NCBI RefSeq assembly: GCF_003057875.1
Contig: NZ_PYXZ01000003.1
Coordinates: forward strand, 248,357 to 312,356
DNA length: 64,000 bases
Source of the DNA: Nocardioides currus
GTDB lineage: Bacteria > Actinomycetota > Actinomycetes > Propionibacteriales > Nocardioidaceae
Direction of reading: 5' to 3'
The notes below the pieces were generated by a model. It did no database searches and was not told where the DNA came from. It saw nothing but the letters and a program-made list of their open reading frames with translations. A program made the position numbers and the translations under genes. Below, one piece after another: positions 34,688-42,805 of the stretch; position 1 is the first letter of the stretch; every line of letters starts with the position of its first letter.

Positions 34688-35425
34688 GTGACACTCCCCG
34701 AGCCTGACCTGATGGGTTTGCCGATGCCTGGTGACTCCCTCGGTGATGCGCTCGCGCACGCCGCCACGCTCCTGCTGGAGGCCTCCTCCGTCGACGACAC
34801 GCTGGACGCCATCGTGCGCAGCGCCGCGGCGTCGGTCCCCGGCGCCGACCATGTCGGCGTGACCCTGGCCCACGCCGACGGCCGCATGGAGGCGTTGGCC
34901 GCGACGAGCGACCTGGCCCGTGAGCTCGCCGCCGTCCAGGAGAGCATCGGCGAGGGGCCGTGCACGTTCGACCCCGACACCGCCGGCATCGTGCACGTCC
35001 CCGATCTCTGGCACGACGAGCGCTGGCCGGCGTTCGCGGAGGTGGCGGCTCAGCGCGGCATCCGGTCCAAGATCGGCGTGCGGTTGTACGGCGACAGCGC
35101 CAGCCAGGCCGGCCTGTCGATCTACTCCGCGCGACCGAACGGGCTCGACGAGGAGAGCGTGCAGATCGCCGACGTGTTCGCCGCGCAGGCCGCGCTGGCG
35201 ATGGGCAAGGCCCGGGTGATCGACGAGCTCCACGACGGCCTGCGCACCCGCCAGCGCATCGGGATCGCGCTCGGGATCCTGATGCACCGCTACTCCATGT
35301 CGGAGGAGCGGGCCTTCGCGTTCCTGACCCGCGCGTCGTCGCACGGCAACGTCAAGCTGCGCGACGTGGCGGCCGGCGTCGTCGCGGACTTCGTCGCGGG
35401 GCTGGAACAGCCCGGCGGGGGCTGA
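34688..35425 (+). CDS. GAF-ANTAR domain regulator
   Basis: 245 residues. The GAF sensor domain (about 18-165) includes ADHVGVTLAHADGRMEALAATSD and SIGEGPCTFDPDTAGIVHVPDL. The C-terminal ANTAR RNA-binding domain (180-240) includes LRTRQRIGIALGILMHRYSMSEERAFAFLTRASSHGNVKLRDVA. ANTAR proteins bind paired hexanucleotide stem-loops in mRNA and prevent termination. No membrane segment is seen. GTG 34688 or ATG 34712 could start it. Divergent from mprA; its RNA target is not evident here. Confidence 0.9.
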   Translation: MTLPEPDLMGLPMPGDSLGDALAHAATLLLEASSVDDTLDAIVRSAAASVPGADHVGVTLAHADGRMEALAATSDLARELAAVQESIGEGPCTFDPDTAGIVHVPDLWHDERWPAFAEVAAQRGIRSKIGVRLYGDSASQAGLSIYSARPNGLDEESVQIADVFAAQAALAMGKARVIDELHDGLRTRQRIGIALGILMHRYSMSEERAFAFLTRASSHGNVKLRDVAAGVVADFVAGLEQPGGG

Positions 35426-35437
35426 CGCCGGCCGCAC

Positions 35438-35443
35438 TAGGCT
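35438..35443 (+). promoter_or_regulatory. -10 element TAGGCT for leaderless GH114-like gene
   Basis: TAGGCT is followed by eight bases and ATG 35452. Confidence 0.5.
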
Positions 35444-35451
35444 CTCGCACC

Positions 35452-36204
35452 ATGACTCCCGGGTGGCGCCGCGCCGTGGTGGCGCTCGTGTCCCTCGCCG
35501 CGTCGACCGTGACGCTGCCGGACGCGGGCGTGGACTGGGCCTACCAGATCGGCGGCGCGTCGACCCCCGCCGCCAGCGTGGGCACGGTCGTGCGCGATCG
35601 CGGCGACGAGCCGGCCGGCGCGTACGACGTCTGCTACGTCAACGCCTTCCAGACCCAGCCCGCCGAGCGACGACTGTGGAGGCGCCACCCGCAGCTGGTG
35701 CTGCGTGACGGCGGCCGACCGGTCGTGGACGAGGCGTGGGGCGAGTGGCTGCTCGACACCCGCACCCCGGCCCGCCGCGCGGGCATCGCCGCGATCGTCG
35801 GACGCTGGATCGACCGCTGTGCCCGCGACGGCTTCGACGCGGTCGAGGCCGACAACCTCGACTCGTGGACCCGCTCCGAAGGACTGCTGACCCGGTCGGA
35901 CAACCTCGCGCTGGCCCGGCTGCTCGCCCGTCGTGCTCACGCGGCCGGCCTCGCGCTCGCGCAGAAGAACGCCGCCGAGGTCGCGTCACGCGGCCCGTCG
36001 ATCGGCTTCGACTTCGCCATCGCCGAGGAGTGCGGCCGCTTCGACGAGTGCGGACGCTACGCAGCGGCGTACGACAACCGGGTGCTCGTCGTGGAGTATC
36101 GCCGCGGTGACTTCGAGCGGACGTGCGCCGCGTGGGGCGACCGGCTGCCGGTGGTGCTGCGCGACCGGGCGGTCAGCCCGTCGGGGGTCGACGAGCGCTG
36201 CTGA
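35452..36204 (+). CDS. Secreted GH114-like (TM1410-type) glycosidase
   Basis: 250 residues with an N-terminal signal sequence (RRAVVALVSLAASTVTL). The TIM-barrel of the GH114/endo-alpha-1,4-polygalactosaminidase group is recognisable: VDWAYQIGG, YDVCYVNAFQTQP, DGFDAVEADNLDSW with acidic catalytic candidates, AQKNAAE and FDFAIAEECGRFDEC. Family enzymes cleave galactosamine-containing exopolysaccharides. It ends 9 nt from a convergent operon. Confidence 0.83.
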   Translation: MTPGWRRAVVALVSLAASTVTLPDAGVDWAYQIGGASTPAASVGTVVRDRGDEPAGAYDVCYVNAFQTQPAERRLWRRHPQLVLRDGGRPVVDEAWGEWLLDTRTPARRAGIAAIVGRWIDRCARDGFDAVEADNLDSWTRSEGLLTRSDNLALARLLARRAHAAGLALAQKNAAEVASRGPSIGFDFAIAEECGRFDECGRYAAAYDNRVLVVEYRRGDFERTCAAWGDRLPVVLRDRAVSPSGVDERC

Positions 36205-36213
36205 GGGCGGACC

Positions 36214-37077
36214 TCAGGCGTAGCGGGCCGCGATGGCCGCCGCCCGGGCGGCGTAGCCACCGCCGAACATGCAGGCGTGCACGAGCAGCGGGAAGAGCTG
36301 GTGCACCCCGAGCCGCTCCTCCCAGCCGTCGGCGAGCGGCGCGGCCTCGTGGTAGGCCTGCACCACCCGCGGCAGGTGCGGCAGCCCGAAGAGGTGCAGC
36401 ATCGCGAGGTCGGCCTCGCGATGACCGCCGTACGCCGCGGGGTCGATGACGTGGACGGCACCGTCGACCCCCCACAGGCAGTTGCCGTTCCACAGGTCAC
36501 CGTGCAGCCGGGACGGCGCCTCGTCCGGGACGAGGTCGGGGAGCCGTCCGATGACGGCCTCGATCGTGGCGGCCTCGCCGTCGGTGACCGCGCCGCGGTC
36601 GCGGGCGAGCTTGAGGTAGGGCAGCACGCGGCGTACGGCGTAGAACTCCGGCCAGGTGTCGCACGGCTTGTTGGGCAGGGGGAGGCGGCCGATGAAGCCG
36701 TCGCGGGCGGCGCCGTACGTCGCTGCGCCGGCCTGGTGGGTGGTCGCGAGCGCCTGGCCGAAGCCCGCCGCCGCCTCGGGCTGGTGCTTGGCCGTGGGCT
36801 CGACCCAGACCAGGATCACGCAGTCGTCGCTGCCCGCGAGGACCTCGGGGATCGGCACGCCGCCGGGGACCTCGGCCAACCAGCGCAGGCCGGCCGCCTC
36901 CGCCTCGAAGAACCCGTCGGGTGCGTGGGCCACCGTCTTCATCAGCGCCATCTGGCCGTTGGACAGGCGAAGCCGGGTCGCCGTGGCGATGTCGCCGCCG
37001 GCGACGGGGGCCGTGGACACCACGGAGGTGCCGAGGAGCTCCTCGGCACGCCTGGCGACCAGCGGCTGGCGGGTCAT
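36214..37077 (-). CDS. Fructosamine-kinase/aminoglycoside-phosphotransferase-family kinase
   Basis: 287 residues. Kinase-like fold: MALMKTVAHAPDGFFEAEAAGLRWL (Lys and Glu of the ATP site), APSRLHGDLWNGNCLW catalytic loop with the HGDLWxGN signature of fructosamine kinases, and HVIDPAAYGGHREADLAML. It phosphorylates a small molecule, possibly ketoamines from protein glycation. ATG 37077 overlaps the upstream phosphatase stop by 4 nt. A ketosamine-3-kinase paired with a low-molecular-weight phosphatase is a recognised arrangement that would fit deglycation. Confidence 0.88.
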   Translation of the reverse strand: MTRQPLVARRAEELLGTSVVSTAPVAGGDIATATRLRLSNGQMALMKTVAHAPDGFFEAEAAGLRWLAEVPGGVPIPEVLAGSDDCVILVWVEPTAKHQPEAAAGFGQALATTHQAGAATYGAARDGFIGRLPLPNKPCDTWPEFYAVRRVLPYLKLARDRGAVTDGEAATIEAVIGRLPDLVPDEAPSRLHGDLWNGNCLWGVDGAVHVIDPAAYGGHREADLAMLHLFGLPHLPRVVQAYHEAAPLADGWEERLGVHQLFPLLVHACMFGGGYAARAAAIAARYA

Positions 37078-37577
37078 GAGGGCGAGAGGGCCCGCTCGAT
37101 GTGGGGGACCAGCGCGCGACACGTGCGCTCGATCATGTCCAGCACCTCCTCGAAACCGTCCCTGCCACCGTAGTAGGGGTCCGGTACTTCGACACCAGGA
37201 TCGTCCGGATCGAACTCCCCGAACAGGCGGACCCGCTCGGGGTCGCCGAGCCGGGACAGGTCGCTGCGATGGCTCTCGTCCATCGCCAGCAGCACGTCGT
37301 CGCGCCCGAACCACCCGGCCTGCACCTGCTGGGCCGCGTGCCGGGTCGGGTCGTAGCCCCGCCCGTGCAGGGCCGCCGCGGAGCGGGGGTCCATCGCGTC
37401 GCCGACGTGCCAGTCACCGATGCCGCCGGAGACGACCTCGACCCGGTCGGACAGGCCTGCCTCGGCCAGCATCGACTCGAGCACGACGTCGGCGCTGGGC
37501 GAGCGGCAGATGTTGCCCGAGCAGATGAAGGCGACGCGGTAGTGCCCGGGTCGGTGGGGTGCGGGCAGCGAGGTCAC
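37074..37577 (-). CDS. Low-molecular-weight protein-tyrosine phosphatase
   Basis: 167 residues from GTG 37577. The P-loop CSGNICRS (Cys19, Arg25) follows a hydrophobic strand near the N-terminus, and the catalytic Asp lies in VPDPYYGG. Such enzymes dephosphorylate protein Tyr or, next to fructosamine kinases, possibly sugar phosphates such as ribulosamine precursors. It overlaps the holin-like gene upstream and the kinase downstream by 4 nt each. Confidence 0.92.
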   Translation of the reverse strand: MTSLPAPHRPGHYRVAFICSGNICRSPSADVVLESMLAEAGLSDRVEVVSGGIGDWHVGDAMDPRSAAALHGRGYDPTRHAAQQVQAGWFGRDDVLLAMDESHRSDLSRLGDPERVRLFGEFDPDDPGVEVPDPYYGGRDGFEEVLDMIERTCRALVPHIERALSPS

Positions 37578-37960
37578 TCGTCGCCCACGACGGCGTCGAC
37601 CAGCCAGCCGACGACGGTGATGATGATCGCGCCGAGGAGGGCGGGCCAGAGGCCGACGACCTTGAAGCCGAGGTCGAGGCCCTCGGCGATCCGGTCGGTC
37701 AGCAGCAGCATCGCGGCGTTGATCACCAGCTGGAACAGACCCAGCGTGATCAGGGTGATCGGGAACGAGATGGCGCTGAGGATCGGCCGGATGAAGGTGT
37801 TGACCAAGGTCAGGATCAGCGCCACGCCGAGGAGCGGCAGCAGCTTCTCCTGGACCTCGACGGAACCGCTGTCCGGGCCGTTGAACCGAACGCCCTCGAG
37901 CAGCCAGGCGGCTGCGGCCAGCCCGGCAGCGTACGCCAGGAGCTTGTAGAGGAAACCCAT
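37574..37960 (-). CDS. Phage-holin-like four-helix membrane protein
   Basis: 128 residues, four membrane helices, of the 'phage holin family IV' group common in bacterial genomes (FIRPILSAISFPITLITLGLFQLVINAAMLLLTDRI). Despite the name it is chromosomal and not linked here to phage lysis genes. ATG 37960 starts directly at the first helix (MGFLYKLLAYAAG). First gene of the operon with the phosphatase and kinase. Confidence 0.85.
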   Translation of the reverse strand: MGFLYKLLAYAAGLAAAAWLLEGVRFNGPDSGSVEVQEKLLPLLGVALILTLVNTFIRPILSAISFPITLITLGLFQLVINAAMLLLTDRIAEGLDLGFKVVGLWPALLGAIIITVVGWLVDAVVGDE

Positions 37961-37989
37961 GGGCGTCACCCTAGGCGGCGCCCGCCCGT

Positions 37990-39444
37990 TCATCCGTCGA
38001 TCGGCGCCCAGTTGCCGTGGAATCCTGCCGGCACACGGCCCGGGAGGTGGACGGCGGCGACGTCCTCGAGGGAGGCGGCGTCGAGGACGCGGAGGTGGCT
38101 GAGCCCCGACTCGCGGTCGAACACGTAGCCCATCAGCACCCCGTCGTCCTCGGCCGTCGCGTCGGGGTGCGGGACGAAGCAGAACTCGCTCGCCTCCGTC
38201 CCGGGCCCGAGCCGGCGTGCCTCGGTGCGACCGGTGTCGAGGTCGTGGCGCAGCACGGTGTCGCCCGTGGTGCCGCCCTCGAAGCCGACCGCCCAGCCGT
38301 AGCGGTGCCGCCGGCCGGTCAGCCGCTCGTCGTGCCGCGGGAACTCCTGGGAGCGCTGGTCGACACCGGTCTCGCTGGCCCTGCCCGTCGCGAGGTCGAG
38401 GGTGTAGCGCGTCAGCACGGCCGGCCCCTCGTCGGGCCCGTCCATCACCGTGTCGAACATCCGCGGGTGCTTCACGACGTCGACCACCACGGTGTCGCCG
38501 TCGTCGTAGGCGTTGAGGGTGTGGAAGACGTAGCAGGGGTCGATCTCGAACCAGCGGATGGATCCGGCAGCGGCCTCGCGGCCCAGGACGCCGATGCGCG
38601 CGGGGTAGTCACGGTTCCAGCGGTAGGGCAGGACGTAGCCCGGGTCGGCGCTGCCGCGGGCGGCGAAGGCGATCATCGGCTCGGGCACGGGGTTGCGCCC
38701 GATGATCCGGTTGAGGAGACCACGCACGAGGGGGCGGGCGGGCCGGGGGACGTCGGCGGTGGCCATCGTGACGTCGAAGGTGACCGGCAGGTCGAGCACC
38801 ACGGCGTGCTTCTCGCTCAGCGCGAAGTCGTGCATCATCGGGCTGCCGTGCACCTGCACCTGCACGCTGCGGCGGACCCGGCCGGCGGTGTCGATGACGG
38901 AGTAGTCCACCCGGTTGCCGCGCAGCCAGCTGTAGGACAGCGCGTGCAGCTCCCCGGTCGCCGGGTCCTCGTGCGGGTGGGCGGTGAAGCCCGCGCGTCC
39001 CGGCAGCGGCGAGCGGGTGCCGCAGAAGTCGAAGGGGCCGACGGTCTCGAGGTCGTGCGTCAGCTCGTACGGCGGGGAGCCGGCCTCCACCAGGGCGAGC
39101 GTGCGACCGGCGTGCTCGAGCACGTTGGTGTTGGCCGCGAAGTCGGACGCGGCCGGGCGGACCCAGCGGTTGCGGTACCACTCGGCCTTGCCGTCGCGCA
39201 GCCGGACGCCGTGCACCATGCCCTCGCCCATGAACCAGTGGTAGCGCTCGCCCGGGTCGTGGGCCGGGTTGGGCCCGATCCGGAGGTAGCGCCCGTCGAG
39301 GTGGTCGGGCAGCTGCCCGGTGACCGTGAGGTCGGTGGCGGTGAGCTCCTCGGCGACCGGGGCGAAGTTGTCGCGGAGGTAGCGGCTGGTGGCTCCGGTG
39401 GTGCTGCCAGCGGGGTTGCCGGTCGGGTGGCTGGTCAGGGTCAT
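37990..39444 (-). CDS. Carotenoid oxygenase (RPE65/CCD family)
   Basis: 484 residues of seven-bladed propeller type. Iron-ligand His motifs are visible: RAGFTAHPHEDP, HGSPMMHDFALSEKH, CYVFHTLNAYDDGD and the C-terminal AGFHGNWAP. The N-terminal YLRIGPNPAHD is standard. It cleaves carotenoids or related polyenes/stilbenes with O2. ATG 39444 has GAGGAG at ideal distance. It is divergent from a TetR regulator whose presumed operators overlap the promoter region, so expression is probably ligand-induced. No carotenoid synthesis genes are in the window. Confidence 0.9.
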   Translation of the reverse strand: MTLTSHPTGNPAGSTTGATSRYLRDNFAPVAEELTATDLTVTGQLPDHLDGRYLRIGPNPAHDPGERYHWFMGEGMVHGVRLRDGKAEWYRNRWVRPAASDFAANTNVLEHAGRTLALVEAGSPPYELTHDLETVGPFDFCGTRSPLPGRAGFTAHPHEDPATGELHALSYSWLRGNRVDYSVIDTAGRVRRSVQVQVHGSPMMHDFALSEKHAVVLDLPVTFDVTMATADVPRPARPLVRGLLNRIIGRNPVPEPMIAFAARGSADPGYVLPYRWNRDYPARIGVLGREAAAGSIRWFEIDPCYVFHTLNAYDDGDTVVVDVVKHPRMFDTVMDGPDEGPAVLTRYTLDLATGRASETGVDQRSQEFPRHDERLTGRRHRYGWAVGFEGGTTGDTVLRHDLDTGRTEARRLGPGTEASEFCFVPHPDATAEDDGVLMGYVFDRESGLSHLRVLDAASLEDVAAVHLPGRVPAGFHGNWAPIDG

Positions 39445-39475
39445 GACGTTCTCCTCGGAGGTGGAACGGCGCTCC

Positions 39476-39512
39476 ATAACGTCGTTATCGCTCGACCATA
39501 ACGCCGTTATGG
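39476..39512. promoter_or_regulatory. Paired TetR operators
   Basis: Two palindromes share ATAACG-N-CGTTAT: 39476-39488 (13 bp) and CCATAACG-C-CGTTATGG at 39496-39512 (17 bp). Centres at 39482 and 39504 are 22 bp apart, two helical turns, so two dimers could bind the same face. The site lies between the divergent carotenoid oxygenase and TetR genes and ends 4 nt before the TetR ATG. Confidence 0.82.
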
Positions 39513-39516
39513 CAGC

Positions 39517-40134
39517 ATGTCGAGGGTGAGCTCAGAACTGGAACCGGACCGGTCCGACGTCCGCGGACGGCTGGTCGAGGAGGCGGCGCGGATCCTCGGT
39601 GAAGAAGGGCCTTCGGCGCTGTCGGCGCGCCGGATCGCGGCCGGGGCCGGCACTTCGACGATGGCCGTCTACACCCATTTCGGCGCCATGAGCGCGGTCG
39701 TGGACGAGGTCGCCACCGAGGGCTTCCGCCGGCTGATCGCGCACGTCGACGCCGTCGGCCGCAGCGACGACACGCTCGCGGACCTGCGCGCCAGCGCAGC
39801 GGCGTACCGCGAGAACGCGTTGGAGAACCGGCACCTGTTCGGCGTCATGTTCGGCGCGGTCGGGCGTGGCGACCTGCACGGGAGCGGACCCAACCCGGAG
39901 GTCGCGCTCGCGGCCTTCGACCAGATCGCCGGGCTCGTCGAGCGGGCGATGACCGCCGGCACCCTGCTGCCCGACGACCCGCGGCAGGTGGCGGCGCAGT
40001 TCTGGAGCGCCCTCCACGGCTACGTCATGCTCGAGCTCTCGGGGGTCGTGCGGATCGTCGACGACCCCGAGCACGCGGTGCTCTGGCCGATGCTCACGCA
40101 CCTCCTGCGGGGCCTGGCCCCCTCGTCCGACTAG
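39517..40134 (+). CDS. TetR-family transcriptional repressor
   Basis: 205 residues. The N-terminal HTH is LVEEAARILGEEGPSALSARRIAAGAGTSTMAVYTHFG; the rest is the all-helical ligand-binding domain with ALHGYVMLELSG typical of TetR_C_33/25-type domains. It likely represses itself and the divergent carotenoid oxygenase through the two palindromes next to its start. ATG 39517 is used; GTG 39526 is possible. The stop TAG forms part of the -10 element of the next gene. Confidence 0.88.
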   Translation: MSRVSSELEPDRSDVRGRLVEEAARILGEEGPSALSARRIAAGAGTSTMAVYTHFGAMSAVVDEVATEGFRRLIAHVDAVGRSDDTLADLRASAAAYRENALENRHLFGVMFGAVGRGDLHGSGPNPEVALAAFDQIAGLVERAMTAGTLLPDDPRQVAAQFWSALHGYVMLELSGVVRIVDDPEHAVLWPMLTHLLRGLAPSSD

Positions 40135-40137
40135 CCT
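40132..40137 (+). promoter_or_regulatory. -10 element TAGCCT for leaderless vanZ-like gene
   Basis: TAGCCT includes the TetR stop codon; six bases follow before GTG 40144. Confidence 0.5.
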
Positions 40138-40143
40138 CGGGGC

Positions 40144-40701
40144 GTGACGATCGGCGGAACAGGGGTGATGCTCCTGGGCTGCCTCGGCGCGCTGGTCGTC
40201 TTCGTCGGACTGGCACGCCTCCTGACCCGTCGGCTCGGCGCCGTGACCGCGGTGGCGATCGCCGGCTTCTGCTGGACCGTGGTCTGCATCGGGATCCTCA
40301 CCCTCATCCCGGCGGAGTGGGGGATCGGGGTGGTGCCGATCGACGAGGCGCAGACCGCGTGCTCGCTGGACTACGGCGGACCGGCCCCCGACGGGTTCTG
40401 GATCCTCCCCGGGAGCCAGCGGCTGCTCAACATCGTGGTCTTCGTGCCGGCGGGCGCCCTGTGGGTGCTCGCCGTCGCGCGCTGGCGTGCGGGCTGGGTG
40501 CTCGCGCCGCTGGGCATCGCGGCGCTCGGCCTCTACTCCGTCGCCATCGAGACGCTCCAGCTCGCGGCCTCGCGGATCGGGCGGGCCTGCGACGTCACCG
40601 ACATGGTCGACAACCTCGCCGGCGCGATCATCGGCGGCGTGATCGGGCTGCTGCTCGCGCTCGCCCTGCGGCCTTGGCGGCGACGTACGCTGGTCGCATG
40701 A
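40144..40701 (+). CDS. VanZ-family membrane protein
   Basis: 185 residues with four to five helices. The VanZ signature LLNIVVFVPAGALWV and the downstream IETLQL, ACDVTDMVDNLAGAIIGGVIG are clear. VanZ gives low-level teicoplanin resistance in enterococci; the role of most chromosomal homologues is unknown, possibly wall polymer or lipid handling. Its stop overlaps the next small gene by ATGA. Confidence 0.87.
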   Translation: MTIGGTGVMLLGCLGALVVFVGLARLLTRRLGAVTAVAIAGFCWTVVCIGILTLIPAEWGIGVVPIDEAQTACSLDYGGPAPDGFWILPGSQRLLNIVVFVPAGALWVLAVARWRAGWVLAPLGIAALGLYSVAIETLQLAASRIGRACDVTDMVDNLAGAIIGGVIGLLLALALRPWRRRTLVA

Positions 40702-40835
40702 TCGGATTCCTCATCCTGCTGGTGCTCGTCGTCGGCGGCGTCGTCGCCTATCGCAACCGCGTGAGCCTGCTGGCCAGGATCCTGGGCCAGCCCGAGGCGC
40801 GCATCGAGCGTCGCCTCAACGGCCCCAAGCGCTGA
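40698..40835 (+). CDS. 45-residue membrane protein
   Basis: ATG 40698 overlaps the VanZ stop by 4 nt. One N-terminal hydrophobic helix (MIGFLILLVLVVGGVVAY) is followed by a basic tail (RNRVSLLARILGQPEARIERRLNGPKR split by an acidic pair). Coupling to vanZ and good codon use support it as real. No family recognised. Confidence 0.6.
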   Translation: MIGFLILLVLVVGGVVAYRNRVSLLARILGQPEARIERRLNGPKR

Positions 40836-40842
40836 GCCTGGC

Positions 40843-41088
40843 GTGGAGTTCGCGCAGCTCGCCGCCCACGTCGGCGAGGAGTTCACCTTGGCCGGGGTTC
40901 CGGTCACGCTGACGACCGCCACCCCGGCCGGTGCCGGCGGCTCGCTGGTCTTCGAGGGCCCGCTCGACCGGCCACTCGACCAGGCGACCCACGAGATCGC
41001 CCACCCCGTGCTCGGCGACGGGCTCCTCTTCGTCGTCCCCGTCGGCGCCGGCGCGAGCGCCCGCACCTACGAGGCGGTCTTCAACTAG
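40843..41088 (+). CDS. Small protein resembling DUF6916, next to the tail-collar operon
   Basis: 81 residues from GTG 40843, 7 nt after the previous stop. It reads FAQLAAHVGEEFTLAGVPVTLTTATPAG with a closing LLFVVPVGAGASARTYEAVFN, a compact all-beta pattern. This resembles the DUF6916 proteins that, as I recall, accompany MdpB/tail-collar genes; the family call is tentative. It is convergent with the binding-protein gene, and the two stop codons share the bases CTAG (41085-41088). It may be a functional partner of the collar operon. Confidence 0.55.
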   Translation: MEFAQLAAHVGEEFTLAGVPVTLTTATPAGAGGSLVFEGPLDRPLDQATHEIAHPVLGDGLLFVVPVGAGASARTYEAVFN

Positions 41089-42329
41089 GTGCCGAGGAAC
41101 TCGTTGACGTAGGCCGCGACCTCGGTGGTCCGCAGCGAGGCCAGTGTGAGGGGCACCCCGCCGATGCGGGCCGTGCGGTCGATCTCGAGGTTGCGTCCCT
41201 GCCCCACCCGACGGATCGAGATCCGCGAGGTGGCGACGCCGTCGGTGCCGACGAGCAGGGTGCCGCGGGCGCCGTCTACCTTGCGACCGGTCATCGTCGA
41301 AGTCCAGGCCGAGCGCTTCGTCGTACGCCGCGAGGCGGCCGCCACGACGCGGGCAGCGTCGTGACCGACGACCGCGAACGCGTCGGGTCGGCGGTTGCCG
41401 TGGGCGGCGCGGTAGGCGTGCACGAAGTCCCGGACGGGGGCGGTCGTGGATCGTCCGACCCACGACGAGGCGGAGTAGACCCCGCGGGCCGCGGACCCGA
41501 CGGAGGGAAGGACGGCGTCGTCGACCGCCAGGCCGTCGGCGACGACCTTGGCGCCCAGGCCACCACGCCGGACGGCGGCCAGGATCTCGGCGGCCCGGCG
41601 ACCCGAAGCGTGCACGACGACCACGGCCGCACCGGAGGCGCGAGCCGCGGCGACGGCCTCGTCGGCGCCGGTGCCGACCGGGCGGTCGTGGGTGATCGCC
41701 CGTCCGACCAAGGCCCCGCCCGAGGACTGGAACGAGCGAGCCGTGGCGTAGACCGCGTCGTAGCCGGCATCGGGCGCGGCGACGATCTCGAACAGCGAGC
41801 TGCCCAGGTTCTTGCGCGCCCAGGAGCCCATCGCGTGCGCCGCCTGCCAGTGCTGGAGGCCGACGTGCAGGACGCCCGCCGTCCCCGTCGGCACGACGTG
41901 CGCGCCGACGCCTGCGACGACCAGGCTGACCCCGGCCGCGCGGCACAGCGGGGCGATCGACTCGGCGGTCAGCACCGAGACGCCAGCAACCACGACGTCG
42001 ACCTTCGTCGCCAGCAGCTCGGCGGTGGCGGTGGTCGCACCGGCGTAGCCGCGGGACACGCCGCGCGTGACGAGCGACGTCGCGACCGGGTGCTTCGCGG
42101 TCCGGAAGCCGAGCGCGAGCCCGGCGACCAGGCTCGCTCCGGCCGGCGCGTAGCTGAGGTCCTCGGGCACGAGCACGCCGACGCGCAGCGGCCGGGCGGC
42201 CGAGGCGGCCGGGGCCGCCAGCACCGGGACCGTCAGGGCGGCCGTGGCTGCACCGGCCGCGCCGACGAAGCCGCGGCGACCCAGTGTCGGGTCGGCCGGC
42301 TCGGGGGAGGAGGTCGAGAGGTCGATCAT
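41085..42329 (-). CDS. Tat-exported branched-chain-amino-acid-type substrate-binding protein
   Basis: 414 residues. A twin-arginine signal (LGRRGFVGAAGAATAALTV ... ASAA) precedes a periplasmic-binding fold type I protein: LRVGVLVPEDLSYAPAGASLVAGLALGF, VVVAGVSVLTAESIAPLCRAAGV and YDAVYATARSFQSSGGALVGR. It lacks the lipobox usual for ABC binding proteins and has no permease or ATPase nearby, so a transport role is doubtful. It is last in the giant-protein/tail-collar operon, overlapping the GNAT stop by ATGA. It may bind a ligand for signalling or assembly. Confidence 0.8.
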   Translation of the reverse strand: MIDLSTSSPEPADPTLGRRGFVGAAGAATAALTVPVLAAPAASAARPLRVGVLVPEDLSYAPAGASLVAGLALGFRTAKHPVATSLVTRGVSRGYAGATTATAELLATKVDVVVAGVSVLTAESIAPLCRAAGVSLVVAGVGAHVVPTGTAGVLHVGLQHWQAAHAMGSWARKNLGSSLFEIVAAPDAGYDAVYATARSFQSSGGALVGRAITHDRPVGTGADEAVAAARASGAAVVVVHASGRRAAEILAAVRRGGLGAKVVADGLAVDDAVLPSVGSAARGVYSASSWVGRSTTAPVRDFVHAYRAAHGNRRPDAFAVVGHDAARVVAAASRRTTKRSAWTSTMTGRKVDGARGTLLVGTDGVATSRISIRRVGQGRNLEIDRTARIGGVPLTLASLRTTEVAAYVNEFLGT

Positions 42330-42805
42330 GCGCCGGTTCCTTCGGTGGTGTGGTGCCCGGAGTGGTGGAGTGAGAGGTGGGTGTCGGTCCGGCCGACCAC
42401 GCAGAACCCGAGGCGCTCGTAGAGCGCGCCGGCGGGGCTGTCCGTCGCGACCGTCAGCGACACCGGGCCGTGGGCCAGCAGTCGCTCGAGCAGGTGTGTC
42501 CCCCACCCGCGACCGCGGCGTCCCGGTGCGATCGCGATGTCGACGACGTGGGTCGCGAAGGGGACGTCCGCCGTCAGCAGGCGGCCCACCGGCTCGTCGC
42601 CGACGAGCACGATCTCGTCGCGGAGCGAGGCGTACGCCGCGGCGTACGACGCCTCACGCGCAGCGTGCTGCTGCTCCAGCAGCCCGGGCACGGCGCCCAG
42701 CGCGGCCGTGGCCGGTGGCAGCGACGAGACGAGGAGGGCGAGCAGGAATCCCACGTCCGCGCCGGTGGCGGGACGGGTGGTGACGGGCTCGACGGTAGTG
42801 ATCAT
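42326..42805 (-). CDS. GNAT-family N-acetyltransferase
   Basis: 159 residues. Acetyl-CoA motif A reads VVDIAIAPGRRGRGWGTHLLERLL, followed by VATDSPAGALYERLGFCVVGR. ATG 42805 overlaps the stop of the first tail-collar gene by 4 nt and its own stop overlaps the binding-protein start by 4 nt, so it is an integral part of the operon. GNAT genes accompany tail-collar trios in other genomes (family knowledge). It may acetylate a collar protein, a cell-surface sugar or a small molecule; substrate unknown. Confidence 0.87.
   Translation of the reverse strand: MITTVEPVTTRPATGADVGFLLALLVSSLPPATAALGAVPGLLEQQHAAREASYAAAYASLRDEIVLVGDEPVGRLLTADVPFATHVVDIAIAPGRRGRGWGTHLLERLLAHGPVSLTVATDSPAGALYERLGFCVVGRTDTHLSLHHSGHHTTEGTGA

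Noticed and set aside
37574..37960. Phage lysis holin
   Set aside because: The family name is historical; the gene is coupled to a phosphatase and kinase and no endolysin is near.
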